The notes beneath the pieces are model-generated. The model saw only the letters and a list, made by a program, of their open reading frames with translations. It had not been told where the DNA came from and searched no databases. DNA of 64,000 bases from Nereocystis luetkeana (Eukaryota > Sar > Phaeophyceae > Laminariales > Laminariaceae): NCBI GenBank assembly GCA_031213475.1, contig JARUPZ010000009.1, positions 10,139,601 to 10,203,600 of the forward strand. The letters are read 5' to 3'. Both the position numbers and the translations under genes were made by a program. This document shows, piece by piece, positions 10,566 to 20,839 of this stretch (the first letter of the stretch is position 1; every line of letters begins with the position of its first letter).

Positions 10566-13121
10566 TTACCGCACGACCCTCTTCGTGGGCCGCGCCGCAT
10601 TGTCTGAGCCGCCACCACCCCCGCCCCCGCTAACAGACGACGAAGAAGAAACGGAGGCAGAAGAAGACGGGGAAGCCCCCGATGCCCCTCCCGAGAACTT
10701 TCTCTTGCCCCTTCCGACATGCGCCACAGAGGAGGTGGTGTTGTTATTGCTATTGCTGTTGCCGCTACCGCTGCTGCTGGAGCTGGTAGTGGTGGCGGTG
10801 GTCACCGAAGGCTTGTCTTGCTTGTTGCCAGGCTTACCGGTACCCTGCTTCTCCACAGCGGGCGACGACGCCGCCGCCGGCGATGGCGACTCAACCCTCG
10901 AGCCGCTGTCAGCACCATCCCTCCCACCTGCTCCCCTACCAGTCACAGACGATGCCTCCGTCGACCCCGACCCCCCTCCCCCAACGCTCCCACGCCCTCC
11001 TCGAGAAGACGAAACCCGTGACCCACTTCCGTCCTTCTTCCCCGTGACGGGCGACTTTTCCCCGCCAGCGGCGGCCGCGCCAGCGGTGGTGGCAGTGATG
11101 GTGGAGGTAGTGGCGGCGTCCCTTCTGCGGGAGGCGAACGCGGCCGTAGAAGACGACGCATCGACTTGGAAGCCAACACGGGCCAGCCTTTCCACAGGGG
11201 ACCCTTGCCTGGCGGCCCCGGGCACCAATGTCGTCGATGAAGACGCTGCCGATGCTGGTGCGGGTGTTGCTGCTGCAGCCGACGTCGTTGAGGATGACGA
11301 TGACGTCGGTGTTACTACGGACGGCTGCTCCCACCCGCTCGTGGGTCTGTCACTACGGCGGCGCAACGACCGCCCACCCCTACCACCGCCGCCGCCGCCG
11401 CCGCCCTCGCGAGCGTCGTGCCTCTGCCTCTGCTGCCTCCTTTTATGGTCATCCTCAGTCTCCTCCTCCGTCTCATCATCATCATCATCGTCATCGTCAT
11501 CGTCGTCGTCATCAGAATCGTCGTCGTCCGAATCGTCATGGGCGCCGGCTCGACCGACGCTGGGACCGCGCTTCGCCGGAATTACCGGCGAAAGGGCTCC
11601 GTGGTGTCCGGCCAGGGGTAACGACGACAGAGCAGCGGCGGCGGTAGCGGCCGCCGCGGTAGCGGACCTCGTGTCTCTAGGGCCGTCACGATCGCTGTCG
11701 CTATCACTGTCTACGTCCGGCATCGTCTCCGAAGGGGAAGAAGAAGCAGCTGCCTTCTGCTTGCGGCTTCGTTCGACCCCCGACCCGCCTGGCGGAGCAG
11801 ACGCCGATCCTTTCTTAGACTCTCTTCCGCCACGGCTACCGCCACCACCGCCCTCGTCCTTGGCCACGGGGGCAATAGCCGCGGCGCCGGAATTGGCAAC
11901 AGTGGACTTCTTGCCAGGGGGTCGCCCTCGCGGTCTAGGTTTATTTTCGACCACCCTACCTCCCGCGCTGTCCGCGCCCTCGCCCTTGCGCTGAGGGCCG
12001 CTGTCGCTCGCCCCGGCGACGCCGACACCTCCACCTGCACCCCTAGCGCCGGCCTTGTCCTTGCCGGCGGCTGCCTTTCCTCGCACGGGAGCCCTTCCCG
12101 CTCCTTCTGGGGCGTCTCGGGTCGAATACGTTTCTTCCGACGAATCCGCGTCATCGATAGCACCGGCAGCACCAGCACCACGGCGCGCCGATGCTGCTTT
12201 TGCCGGTGCTCCTGCCGTCACCGCTGCCGCGGCTTCGGCTCCTCGGGAGCTCAACCGCGACGAGGGGACTCTAGAGGGGGCGCTGTTGCGCCCGCCGCGC
12301 CTACCGCTAGCAGTGGTTTGGTTGTCGGCCCCGCCGCCACCACCACCTTTACCGCCGGCAATCTTGTCGTTGCCGTTACAGCTACCCGTACCACTACCGC
12401 TACCACCGTCGTCCTCGCCAGCAGCGTTTGTGCGGCGCCGTGTAACGGTGGAGCGCCTCTTCCCTCCCTCGTCCTCCTCCGTCTCTTCGTCGTCGTCATA
12501 GTCTTCGTCGTCATCGTCATCCTCATCGTCATCGTCGTCATCATCATCGTCATCGAGGTCGTCATCGAGGTCGTCATCGAGGTCGTCATTGCCATGGCCA
12601 CCGCCGCCCTTTTTGTCCTTCTTGTCCGCTCCGGAGCGAGCGCGAGACCTTGTCGCGGACTCCTTTCCAACACCACCACTCCTACCACAACTGTCGTTTT
12701 CTCCGCCACCACCACCACCACCCCCGACCCCTTTCCCACCTTTTGATGGACCCGAACCGCCCTTTCTCCCCCCTTGGTCATCCCTGCTCCCATCGGACAC
12801 CTTCCCCGACCCCACCCCCCCCGCCTCCAGCTTGCCCACCGAAGAACCATCCCGAACTTTCTTAGCCGAGGGGGCAACAGTGGCGGGTGTCGTAGCTGTA
12901 GCCACCGCGCTTCGTCCCCTTCGCTGCAAACCTTCCGCGGCATCGGCATCGGCGCCGGCGCCCGCTCGGCCAGCAGCAGCAGCAGCAGCGGCGGCAGCAG
13001 CCGAGGCACCGCTATCGTCTCCGCTGCTGGTGTCACTCCGGCGCGTGGTGGGAGGGGAGCCAGCGCGGTTGCTTGCGCGTTTAAGCCACGCCTCCGTGCT
13101 GCGGGAAGCGGAAGCCGTTTC
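10566..13121 (-). CDS. Last exon of the large PDZ/AT-hook gene
   Basis: The exon is open for 851 codons plus stop, ending SDNAARPTKRVVR. It begins after a plausible acceptor (CATCCAG, then ETASASRSTEAWLKRASN in phase 0). A C-run (G on the plus strand, 13266-13287) lies upstream in the intron. An AT-hook core, NKPRPRGRPPGKKST, is coded at about 11904-11948; AT-hooks bind the minor groove of AT-rich DNA. Long Asp/Glu runs are coded near 11480-11530 and 12480-12580, with many Ser-, Gly- and Ala-rich stretches and basic clusters, so it is predicted to be largely disordered and nuclear. The opposite strand carries a 502-codon open frame that is a shadow. Joining to the upstream exons is inferred from strand, phase and style. 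Confidence 0.65.
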   Translation of the reverse strand, partial: ETASASRSTEAWLKRASNRAGSPPTTRRSDTSSGDDSGASAAAAAAAAAAGRAGAGADADAAEGLQRRGRSAVATATTPATVAPSAKKVRDGSSVGKLEAGGVGSGKVSDGSRDDQGGRKGGSGPSKGGKGVGGGGGGGGENDSCGRSGGVGKESATRSRARSGADKKDKKGGGGHGNDDLDDDLDDDLDDDDDDDDDDEDDDDDEDYDDDEETEEDEGGKRRSTVTRRRTNAAGEDDGGSGSGTGSCNGNDKIAGGKGGGGGGADNQTTASGRRGGRNSAPSRVPSSRLSSRGAEAAAAVTAGAPAKAASARRGAGAAGAIDDADSSEETYSTRDAPEGAGRAPVRGKAAAGKDKAGARGAGGGVGVAGASDSGPQRKGEGADSAGGRVVENKPRPRGRPPGKKSTVANSGAAAIAPVAKDEGGGGGSRGGRESKKGSASAPPGGSGVERSRKQKAAASSSPSETMPDVDSDSDSDRDGPRDTRSATAAAATAAAALSSLPLAGHHGALSPVIPAKRGPSVGRAGAHDDSDDDDSDDDDDDDDDDDDDETEEETEDDHKRRQQRQRHDAREGGGGGGGGRGGRSLRRRSDRPTSGWEQPSVVTPTSSSSSTTSAAAATPAPASAASSSTTLVPGAARQGSPVERLARVGFQVDASSSTAAFASRRRDAATTSTITATTAGAAAAGGEKSPVTGKKDGSGSRVSSSRGGRGSVGGGGSGSTEASSVTGRGAGGRDGADSGSRVESPSPAAASSPAVEKQGTGKPGNKQDKPSVTTATTTSSSSSGSGNSNSNNNTTSSVAHVGRGKRKFSGGASGASPSSSASVSSSSSVSGGGGGGGSDNAARPTKRVVR

Positions 13122-13711
13122 CTGGATGTTGCTTTTTTTGTGCGCCTGGTTTTGCATTGATTTTCGCAGCAGCAGGCCAGTTGGGGCAGGGGCGGGGACG
13201 GGGAGAGGGGGGGTGGACGGTCGGCCAGCCGAGGTTTTGCACCGAGAACGAGGGGGGATCGAAAGGGGGGGGGGGGGGGGGGGGGGGCAAGAAAGGGTAA
13301 CAATGAGGCAGGCGAAGAATACTACCATTTTGGAAGATGTATTACGGGGGTCTAAGTATGTTTTTAAGCGCAGTATCAACACCAATACCCGATGAATAAA
13401 CCCAAACCCCAGGCTCTTAAGCCCAAGCTCACTTCATAAGTAACCCCCGGCAATCCCCCCCATCAACACCATCTTAACCCAACTCCCCTTCTGCACCACC
13501 CGCGGCAACACAGTTTTCGGCAACACACGCAACGCGATTTTCCCTAGCGAAAACGGCACCCAAACACAAAGCAGGAAACCACCAGCAACGGCACCACCTC
13601 CATGGCGACGAGGACCACAGCCACCACCACCACCCCACCCCACTCCTACCCCGTCCAGCCCGACCACCAGCTACCCCCTCCTGTTACCCCCCTACCACCA
13701 CCATCACACAC

Positions 13712-15645
13712 CTCGCGAAACGCCGCCGCGATCCCCCTCTGCAGCGCCGTCCCCGCGTCAGCTCTTGCCGTCCCCGCAAACCCGCCACCTCTACCACCAC
13801 CACCACCACCACCACCACCACCACCACCACCACCACCACCACCACCACTGCTACCGCCACCGCCTNNNNNNNNNNNNNNNNNNNNNNNNNNNNNNNNNNN
13901 NNNNNNNNNNNNNNNNNNNNNNNNNNNNNNNNNNNNNNNNNNNNNNNNNNNNNNNNNNNNNNNNNCCTAGACCACGGCGCGTCTCCCCCTCCTCCTCCTC
14001 TTCCCCCCCCTCATCAAAGAACCACCCGGGCCTCTCACCATCCCCTGTCTCGCTCCCCACCGCTGCCGCCCCTGGAGGAGGATGCCAAGCGCTACCCCGC
14101 CCCCCAGCGCCACCCCCTCCTCCCGGTCCCCACATCCCACCACCGCTCCCACCTCCCCCGTTCATGCCACTCTGCATGACCATCACGCCTCCCTGAAACG
14201 CTCCACCTGGACCTCCGCCCTGAACAACGCCTCCATACATGTGATGAGCTCCCGGCGGAGGCGGGTGGGGGGGGAACGGCGCCCCCCCCGCGGCCACAAC
14301 TATCTGACCGCCCGCTGCCTGCGACATATGCGCCTGATGCGAGAGGGGGTGAGAGGGAGGATAGGAAGAGGCCGGGGGGGTGCTGCTGCGTGCCCCCTCT
14401 CCCCCCCCCCGCCGCCGCCGCCACCACCCCCACTACCCTGGGGGCAGCGGTAAGCGAGTGGCTATTGCGCCCGAGGACAGAGTAACCACCACCGCCCGCC
14501 GCCGCCGCCGCCGGCGCTGCTGCTGTTGCTGGTGGTGGGGTCGTACATGGCACTAGCCGCAAGGGCGGTTCCCCCACGAGGACCGTGTTCTTGATAGCGC
14601 TTGAACTGGTGTGGGGGGTGGTGGGGGGGCGACGGGACCAAGGCCGACGTGGACGATTGCTGCTGAACTTGCTTTTGCGGCTGCAGCTGAGGCTGAGCCT
14701 GCGTCGAGCTTGTCCCTCCTCTTCCTCCTCCTTTTCCAGCTTCTTCGCTCCCCGTCCTCCTTCTCGTCCCATCTCCACCCCTCCCCCCCCGCCACCACCA
14801 CCACCACCACCGCTACCGCCCGCACCTTCAGCCGTACCGTCATCCGTCCTTGACCGCTTTGAAGGCCCTTGTGGAGGGGATGCGCCGTCATCCGAGCCGC
14901 GTCCAGGAGACACCTTAGTCCTCCGTCCCGCGCTACCAGCACCCCCACGGGCTTCGCCCCCACCACCGCCACCGGTGCCGCCGGTACCACCGGCGCCATC
15001 ATCACCACCACCACCACCACCACCACCACCGCCGGAAGGACTTGGGTATCGGTCGCTACCCCGCCCCGCCGGGAGTGGGTCTGCGTTTACTGAGAGGCGT
15101 GGAAGGGTCGCCGCCATCACCGCCGCCACTTTTCTTGCCCTGGCTGCCACCGCCTCCGTCCCGATCTCCGCGCCGCCGCCGCCGCTGTTGGTACCAATCA
15201 ACATCATCATCTTTGCTGTTGTCGCTGTTGCTTTCCTTGTCGCCGGTAGCTTCGGCTGAGCGGGTCCTCGCCGGCCACGGTCTTCGATTTCCGCCCGGCA
15301 GCACGCGGTGTGCCATCGCCGCCTCCATCTCTCGAAGAGGCTGCGTCGCGACGGGCTGTGCTCTGTTGGCGTCATCGGTGTCGTCGCCGCCGGTGTCGTT
15401 ACCGTTGTCACTGTTGCGGCTCTTCGGTCTCGCGGTGTCGGCGGCGGTGGCGGCCGCAGTGGCGGTGCCCTTACGGGTGAGGGGAACCCGGCGCCCCCTC
15501 TCCCCTCCTCCCTCCCTGTCCCCGTGATCCTCCGCTTCCCCCCTCTCGCGCTCCTCCGCGCTACCGCGCCCACCACCGTTACCACCACTTCCGTCTCCTG
15601 CTCCCCTTCCTCCCCCGCCCCTACCTCTCTCTCCCGTGCCCTCGC
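13712..15645 (-). CDS. Gly/Gln/Pro-rich coding region with frame changes and a gap
   Basis: Protein-like text continues through this stretch but moves between frames. In order it includes RPKSRNSDNGNDTGGDDT and WYQQRRRRRGDRD, then KVSPGRGSDDGASPPQGPSK, then STQAQPQLQPQKQVQQQ and HQFKRYQEHGPRGG, then SHQAHMSQAAGGQIVVAAGG. It ends GTALQRGIAAAFRE at a good donor (GAG, then GTGTGTG) at 13712, phase 0. The frame changes fall at G-runs or GGC/GGT repeats, for example near 15058, 14780 and 14410. Short introns are possible, but homopolymer length errors fit better. The 100-N gap lies inside a Gly-coding triplet run. Confidence 0.5.
13866..13965. other. Assembly gap of 100 N
   Basis: Exactly 100 N follow a (CCA)n tract. 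The round number suggests a placeholder of unknown true length. It interrupts a Gly-rich coding exon on the minus strand. Confidence 0.99.
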
Positions 15646-15664
15646 GTCGTGGCTATCACCTTCG

Positions 15665-16756
15665 TTAATTCGCCACCTCCTCTTCCCCCTCCTTCTCTCC
15701 GTACCCCGCCCCGCCTCCGCCTCCGACCGCAGAGGACCTTGCCTGAGGGCGCTCCCCATCGGCCACGTTCACATCAGCCGCTCCTGCCGCCGCCGCTCCT
15801 CCCCCCCCTCCTCCTCTCCCCCCACCCGCCCCGCCCGCGCCCTTCCTCTCCCTCTCCTCCCAATACGCCTTGCGCTTCATGGGAACTCCCACCATCGCAG
15901 GAGCTCCCGCCACCGCCGCTGGGGAAGCCGAATCCGCTGGCGTCGTCGTTAGGTCGCGGCGTCCTCGCGATGGAGACGACCTTGCTACCCAGCTAGCACC
16001 AGCGCTGGCTAACGCGTCGACGTTAGCACTAGGTATGGTGCTATTGTGGGCGCTAGCACCCGTGTTACCGTCCCCGCCGCCGGGGATACCGCCACCACTA
16101 GCGCTAGCGCTACCATCAGCAACAGTAGCGTTAGGATCTGCGCTACCGCCGCCGCCGCCCCCTCCACCACCGCCGCCTTTAGCGGAGGAGGACCAAGGGC
16201 GCCAACCGACAGCTGCAGCCCCGTGAAACGGGACCACGCTTCCCTGCGGATAGACCCCCCCCGCCCCTCCCCCTCCTCCTCCCGGCCCCCCTCCGGCCCC
16301 GGCTCCGCCCGCCAACGTCATGGCCAGTCCCGAACCTCCCGAGCGGGAAGAAACTGAAGCCGCCGCGGCCGCCACGACCGCCGCCGCGGCTCGATCTACG
16401 CTAGCATTGCCAATACCGTTTCCAGCGCCGCCGCCGCCGCCGCCGCTTCTGTTCCCACCGCGACTTTCGAGGACCGTTCTGGGTGGGCCTTGCGGGTCAA
16501 CACTACCGCCACCACCACCGGCACCGCCGCTAACAGTGTTGCTGCTGTTGCTATTGCTGTTGCTGTTGTTGTTATTGAGGTTGGTGTTGGTGTTCGTATT
16601 GCTGTTGGTGTTGCTGTTGATGTTGCCGCTGCTGTTGTTGAGGCCGCTGCTGCTGCTGCTCATGTTGTCCATCGAGGCCCCCCCGTCGGGCGGGTTCCCG
16701 GGCGGACCCCCGCTGCTCCCCTGTCCAGGAGGCCCGTCGGCCGAGGGGCGCTGACC
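15665..16756 (-). CDS. Gly/Asn/Ser-rich exon of the large gene
   Basis: The exon starts after a strong acceptor (GTGTTTTGTCCCAG) and reads GQRPSADGPPGQGSSGG in phase 0. It continues with an Asn/Ser/Thr-rich stretch (about 16690-16560), poly-Gly and poly-Ala blocks, then MKRKAYWEERERKG near 15880. The frame stops at 15665, but frame-2 coding text continues below about 15645, so the true end is probably a donor or a frame error near 15.65-15.70 kb. It is a low-complexity, predicted disordered segment with no catalytic motif. Confidence 0.6.
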   Translation of the reverse strand, partial: GQRPSADGPPGQGSSGGPPGNPPDGGASMDNMSSSSSGLNNSSGNINSNTNSNTNTNTNLNNNNSNSNSNSSNTVSGGAGGGGGSVDPQGPPRTVLESRGGNRSGGGGGGAGNGIGNASVDRAAAAVVAAAAASVSSRSGGSGLAMTLAGGAGAGGGPGGGGGGAGGVYPQGSVVPFHGAAAVGWRPWSSSAKGGGGGGGGGGGSADPNATVADGSASASGGGIPGGGDGNTGASAHNSTIPSANVDALASAGASWVARSSPSRGRRDLTTTPADSASPAAVAGAPAMVGVPMKRKAYWEERERKGAGGAGGGRGGGGGGAAAAGAADVNVADGERPQARSSAVGGGGGAGYGEKEGEEEVAN

Positions 16757-17184
16757 CTGGGACAAAACACGACAAGGGAGGGAGTTACGTGTGAGAGTGC
16801 TGCCAGGACAGGGTGGTGTGACCACCACAATCACCACCACCATCACCACCCATGTCACCCGCACTACAACCGCCACCGCCGAAAAACAACAGCAAACATC
16901 ACCAACCCCCCATCGCCACCACCACCACCACCACCGCCGCCCTCACCTTCAACCCCACCAGCCCCACCCCCCACCGCCGGCATCATCACCAACACCGCCA
17001 ACACCCCCTCCTCCCCCAACCCATCACGACGACCCCCACCACCATCACCACCAGTCACCTGCACGGAGCAATCGCGGTAACCGCCACCACCCCCCCCACC
17101 GTCACACCAACACCATCACTCCCACCACCATCCCAACCCCCCCCCCCCCCCCCGCAACACCGACACCACCCCCACCACAATCAC

Positions 17185-17277
17185 CTGCATGGAGTACTCG
17201 CGGTAGAGGCGGTAGCTCCAGATGGCCTCGCGACCACGCTTGTCATTTTCGCCATGCATCCACTGCTTGCTTTCCGA
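17185..17277 (-). CDS. 31-codon exon of the large gene
   Basis: The sequence reads SESKQWMHGENDKRGREAIW and then SYRLYREYSMQ between an acceptor (GTTCTCAG) and a donor (GTGATT), phase 0 on both sides. Mixed, ordered-looking residues contrast with the poly-Gly text around it. It follows the PDZ exons at the protein level and so is just C-terminal of the PDZ fold. Upstream in the intron are five decayed copies of its acceptor and first codons (17290-17870). Confidence 0.75.
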
Positions 17278-17289
17278 CTGAGAACGCAT

Positions 17290-17870
17290 CACGTTGAGAG
17301 CAGACGCGTATACATAAGACACGACAAAAAACACAGGAGGTAAGCATGACCAAAAACTGAAGACCGGTTGTGCACCAACTGCTTGTTTTCCCGCCGACCA
17401 AGTAAGGAACCATCATGTTAAGGGCATACCTGGTACGTACAGACGTGACGCAAAAAACAGAGTGATGAAAACAGAAAAAAAGGTTGTGCATCCACTGCTT
17501 GCTATTCCGACTGGCGTTTTTACCGGCCAGACACAATAGACCCGACGCCAACAACAAAATAGGTAAGGTACTGCGAAACGCAGAAAACGGATTGCGCGCC
17601 CAATGCTCCCTTTATGAACTAGGGAGGGCACTACGTTAAGGGCAGACCCGGGTAGATCGAAACGCGAAGAGCAAAAGAGGGAAGGATAACCTGAACTAAA
17701 AAAATATATCGTGCATCCTCTGCTTGCTTTTCTCCCGACCGAGGAAACAACCACGAAAAAAGTCATGTCAAGACCCGACGCGAAGCAGCAAGAGGTAAGG
17801 ACAACATAGAAAAAAAAAAAAAAAAAACGGGTTGTGCATTCACTGCTTTACGGTCGAGGTGGTGACACCA
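17290..17870 (-). repeat. Tandem decayed copies of an exon start and its 3' splice site
   Basis: The first 20-odd bases of the 17277 exon (sense AGCAAGCAGTGGATGCA) recur in diverged form at about 17367-17399, 17482-17515, 17586-17620, 17706-17742 and 17831-17860. Spacing is 105-122 bp. The intervening intron text is also shared, for example the sense-strand copies of CACGTTAAGGGCAGAC and AAGAGGTAAGGACAAC. Only the copy next to the exon body keeps an open continuation. Confidence 0.8.
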
Positions 17871-17994
17871 AAATCTCCCGGGAAGGGCACACAAAAATAA
17901 CCGGCGCAACAGCAGGGCGGAGGGAAAATATATACCAGGTACCTGGTGTGAAAAAAGAGAGCTGAAAGGGGGCGAAGGCAAGCGGAAGAAAAAA

Positions 17995-18065
17995 TGGGAC
18001 CCTCGCGCATGTGTCGCCTCGCCCGACCCCGTTCTGCCACCACACTAACGCCACTAACATCCCCT
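17995..18065 (-). repeat. Decayed copy of the 3' half of the 18832-18981 exon
   Basis: The sense text GCGTTAGTGTGGTGGCAGAA matches the true exon text GCGTTGGCGTGGTGGCAGAG, and the similarity runs on to GACACATGCGCGAGGGTC. A small insertion shifts the frame. It lies in the intron downstream of the true exon, so exon-edge duplication occurred on this side too. Confidence 0.75.
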
Positions 18066-18584
18066 CTGACCATTCCAACACGCCTTCACGCCCCCCCTCC
18101 CCAGCCCCTATCCCCCCCGAAAAAAAAAAAACGATTCCCGGCCCCCGTCCCCTCCCTTATATCGCAATGCCTTCCACGAACTCTTAAGGGGAGCACTTTC
18201 CTGGTGACAAAAACAGAGCACAGACGGGGCTCCGGAACTACCCAATATAGTTGGAACACTCAAGTTTTTCACACAAAAAAACGTTCTGGGACCTTGAGGC
18301 CAAGCGTACAAAAAGTGATGAAAAACGCCTCTTTTGGGATGGCATAAAGAGCCCCATTTGTGGGGGAAAAGCCTTCGAAACTGTAGGAACTCCCTCTGCC
18401 GTATACCACTCAGGACATTAACATAAGGACCGTTTAGACAGTAATAGGAAGACTAAGCGGTCGTTATAATTCCGCCCAGAAAGGTATATGGCATGCGTCC
18501 TCCGCTCTCCCCTATCCTCATTTCCCATCTTCCTTGCCACAAACACACTACGTACTTAGCTCGCCCCCCCCCGGCACCCTCCGT

Positions 18585-18735
18585 CTCGAAAGGGATGCGT
18601 GGTCAATGGTCAAATTACAAAGGAGAGCAACAAATGAGTATCCCCCCTCCCCCCCCCTCCTATGGCCATACAACTACCGCCATGCATGAGATCGAGTACA
18701 TATCTCCAATCGAGTACACCCCCCCCCCCCCCCTC
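18585..18735 (+). repeat. Poly(C)-element fragments
   Basis: Two pieces are present. GTCTCGAAAGGGATGCGTGG (18590-18609) also occurs on the minus strand at 22795-22818, each time followed by AAGGAG and a C-run. The second piece (18660-18735) is the terminal part of the 0.55-kb poly(C)-bounded repeat, ending ATCGAGTACA and 15 C. Confidence 0.65.
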
Positions 18736-18831
18736 GGCACCCCCTCCACACATCATACACGCCTCCACTCCCCCAACTCCCGTATACCCCCCCCGTTACG
18801 TACAAAAAAAGCGCCATCTCTAGTATCTCAC

Positions 18832-18981
18832 CATCTGACCCATTTCGAGACCCTCGAGCATGTGCCGCCTGACCCCGCTCTGCCACCACGCCAACGCCTC
18901 GTGCCAAGGGTAACCCCTCGCGCTGCTCTCCCCCGTGGCCCTCAGGAAAGTGATGTCGAGCAGTCGCACTCCCTTGACAGA
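18832..18981 (-). CDS. PDZ domain, last part (exon)
   Basis: The exon has 50 codons in phase 0 at both ends, acceptor TTGCGGCAG and donor GTGAGA. It starts SVKGVRLLDITFLRATGES and goes on GYPWHEALAWWQSGVRRHML. Joined directly to the 21913 exon (ending EVAEDLVWSAK) it supplies the last PDZ strand, where VRLLDITFLR fits the usual V-x-L-x-V-x-R pattern. PDZ domains bind C-terminal peptides of partner proteins. The fit across the splice junction is the best evidence that these exons belong to one gene. Confidence 0.8.
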
Positions 18982-19265
18982 CTGCCGCAAAAGAGATAAG
19001 GGGTTGGGTTGGGTTGGAATGGGTTGGGCTACAGGCTAGGTTGCGTTGGATTGGGCAAACACTTGATGGCCCCCAATGACAAACCAGCAGTCGGACCTTC
19101 GTGGCATGGTACAACAGCAGGTGTAAGACGTTGGGTTGGATTGAGTTAAATCAGGTTGGGCTGGGTTGGATTGGGTTCGTTCGCGTTGGGATATATTCGA
19201 TGGCCCTCAACAAGGTCATGTCCTGCAGCCGAACCACTTTGACGAGCTGCTATTAATGCTACTCC
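18982..19265 (-). repeat. Two decayed copies of the PDZ exon start, in TTGGG-rich intron
   Basis: The true exon edge (tggcc word at 18936 through the acceptor at 18983) recurs at 19066-19117 and 19201-19252, about 130-135 bp apart. The copy at 19201 is clearest: its sense text gives LVKVVRLQDMTLLRA beside the true SVKGVRLLDITFLRA. The spacers are made of TTGGG/TTGGA words. Confidence 0.8.
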
Positions 19266-19429
19266 TACAACAGGGGCAGGGTCGCGGGTGGTCTGGTGCT
19301 TACGAAGGTCGGGTTGAGTTGGGTCGGGTAAAGTTTACAAGAACGTTTTTTCCTGGTTGGTCGGGTTTCCTCGACGGCCAAGGGTGGCTCTTACCATGTA
19401 CCAGGTGTTCGAGAAAACTGATATGACAC

Positions 19430-20463
19430 ACCATGTGGTCAGATCATGTTATAACGACCAACCCTGACCCCGAGCCAATCAGACTCATGATGTTATAATC
19501 TTTACTTCATGTCCCAGAGACTTTGCTCTTGGTCACAAAGCATGCAACAAAAACAAAAAGTGAGTCTCCAACGGAAAAAACAGGCAGGCACCAAATAAGG
19601 CGCACGGCATGACATACAAACACAGAAGGGAACGCTACTCACGAGCTGTGGTATACCATCCCACCCCCATCGCCAGCACCCAAACAAATACCAGGAGCAT
19701 ATCTACTGTAGTCAAGCAGCGGTTAGCGTTGAGACCCCATTTTCTCGTGCACAGCAGTGAGTGTCAAGAGCAAATCAACGCCTTTCATGGGTGGTGCCTT
19801 ACTTCCCGGACTCTTCGCACGAGGAGCTCAGTACCTCACCCGAAACGCGACATAAAAGGAGTCTGTTCGCGACATGAACGACAAATACTTCTACGCGCTA
19901 CGAGTATACCAGGTAAACGATAGTCCGGGAACAAATACCATTATGTCCGAAAATATAAGCACATTTTGTGTCCTAACATTCAACACAAACAGTCCCTGTT
20001 AGGGTTATTCTTATCGGAGAGCATAATTTCGATATTTTTTTCGCGCAATTTTTCAATCTTCCATATTTCCCTGATTTTTTTTTTCCAAATACGTGAAATT
20101 TAACGAATTTAATTTTCCTGCTTCTGGACAACTAACTTCACGAATAGTGACAGAACGCCTCCGTATATTGATACACATCTCCAGTTATTTCCAAACTTTG
20201 GATTTTACGGAAAAAGCGCTCTCTCGTAAGAATGAACCTTAATCGACGGAGTGGTACTACTTGTAGTAAAGTCATCATACCAACCGTTGTACTACTACTG
20301 TAGTTCCTACTACATTGTCGAGCCAAAAAACGGTATACCCCTTCCGTGGGATGCGTATCAACCCGCTATCACTAAAAAAAAGAGGTACGATACGGTATGG
20401 TCTACCGTGACAGACCACCACCAGCAGCGAGAAAAGCCCGGGATTAGTAAAACGTTACGTTAT
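19430..20463. other. Intron sequence, nothing recognised
   Basis: AT-richer than its surroundings from 19930 to 20250. No exon-like frame, hairpin element or tandem repeat was seen. Confidence 0.4.
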
Positions 20464-20575
20464 TTACGGGGGGCCATAGTAAAGAGGACCAAATAATGTC
20501 AGTACAAATAGCAAAATATACCTGGTATGTATTTTTGTGCGTACCATAGGTCCTATTTACTGCGGTCCCCCATAA
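20464..20575. mobile_element. MITE-B copy 4
   Basis: The ends are TTTACGGGGGGCCATAG and the complement of CCCCCATAATAG, and the arms are diverged. The interior carries ATACCTGGTATG. It lies in an intron of the large minus-strand gene. Confidence 0.8.
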
Positions 20576-20748
20576 TAGGAGTAGAGCAGTTATTTTCCAT
20601 TGAACGAACTGGGTTCGGGTTTACTTTGAAACAAGAAAAAGAAAAAAAGTGTATATATAGCTGCACAAACGACGCGACACTGCTTCAGATCCAAACTCTA
20701 GTAACACTCGTAGCTTGTTTGGAAAAAACGTGCGTGCATGCAGGTTAA

Positions 20749-20839
20749 ACCAGTATAGGACTGCAGTCCCGTTTGGGGGGCAAACTACTTAGAACCATAG
20801 TGTTTTTTTCCCCAAAACGGAACTGCAGTCCTAAACGGG
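20749..20839. mobile_element. MITE-A copy (diverged)
   Basis: The hairpin is of the family described at 44433, with arms reading GGACTGCAGTCCCGTTTGGG and a diverged complement. The TTAA flanks are degraded. Confidence 0.75.

Noticed and set aside
10486-11994. A 502-codon plus-strand open frame
   Set aside because: It mirrors the AT-hook exon on the minus strand. GC-rich codons leave the complement free of stops; the text is Ser/Pro/Leu repeats without motifs.
13602-13970. Pro- and His-rich plus-strand frames running into the N gap
   Set aside because: They read a (CCA)n tract that is Gly-coding on the minus strand and continue only through N.
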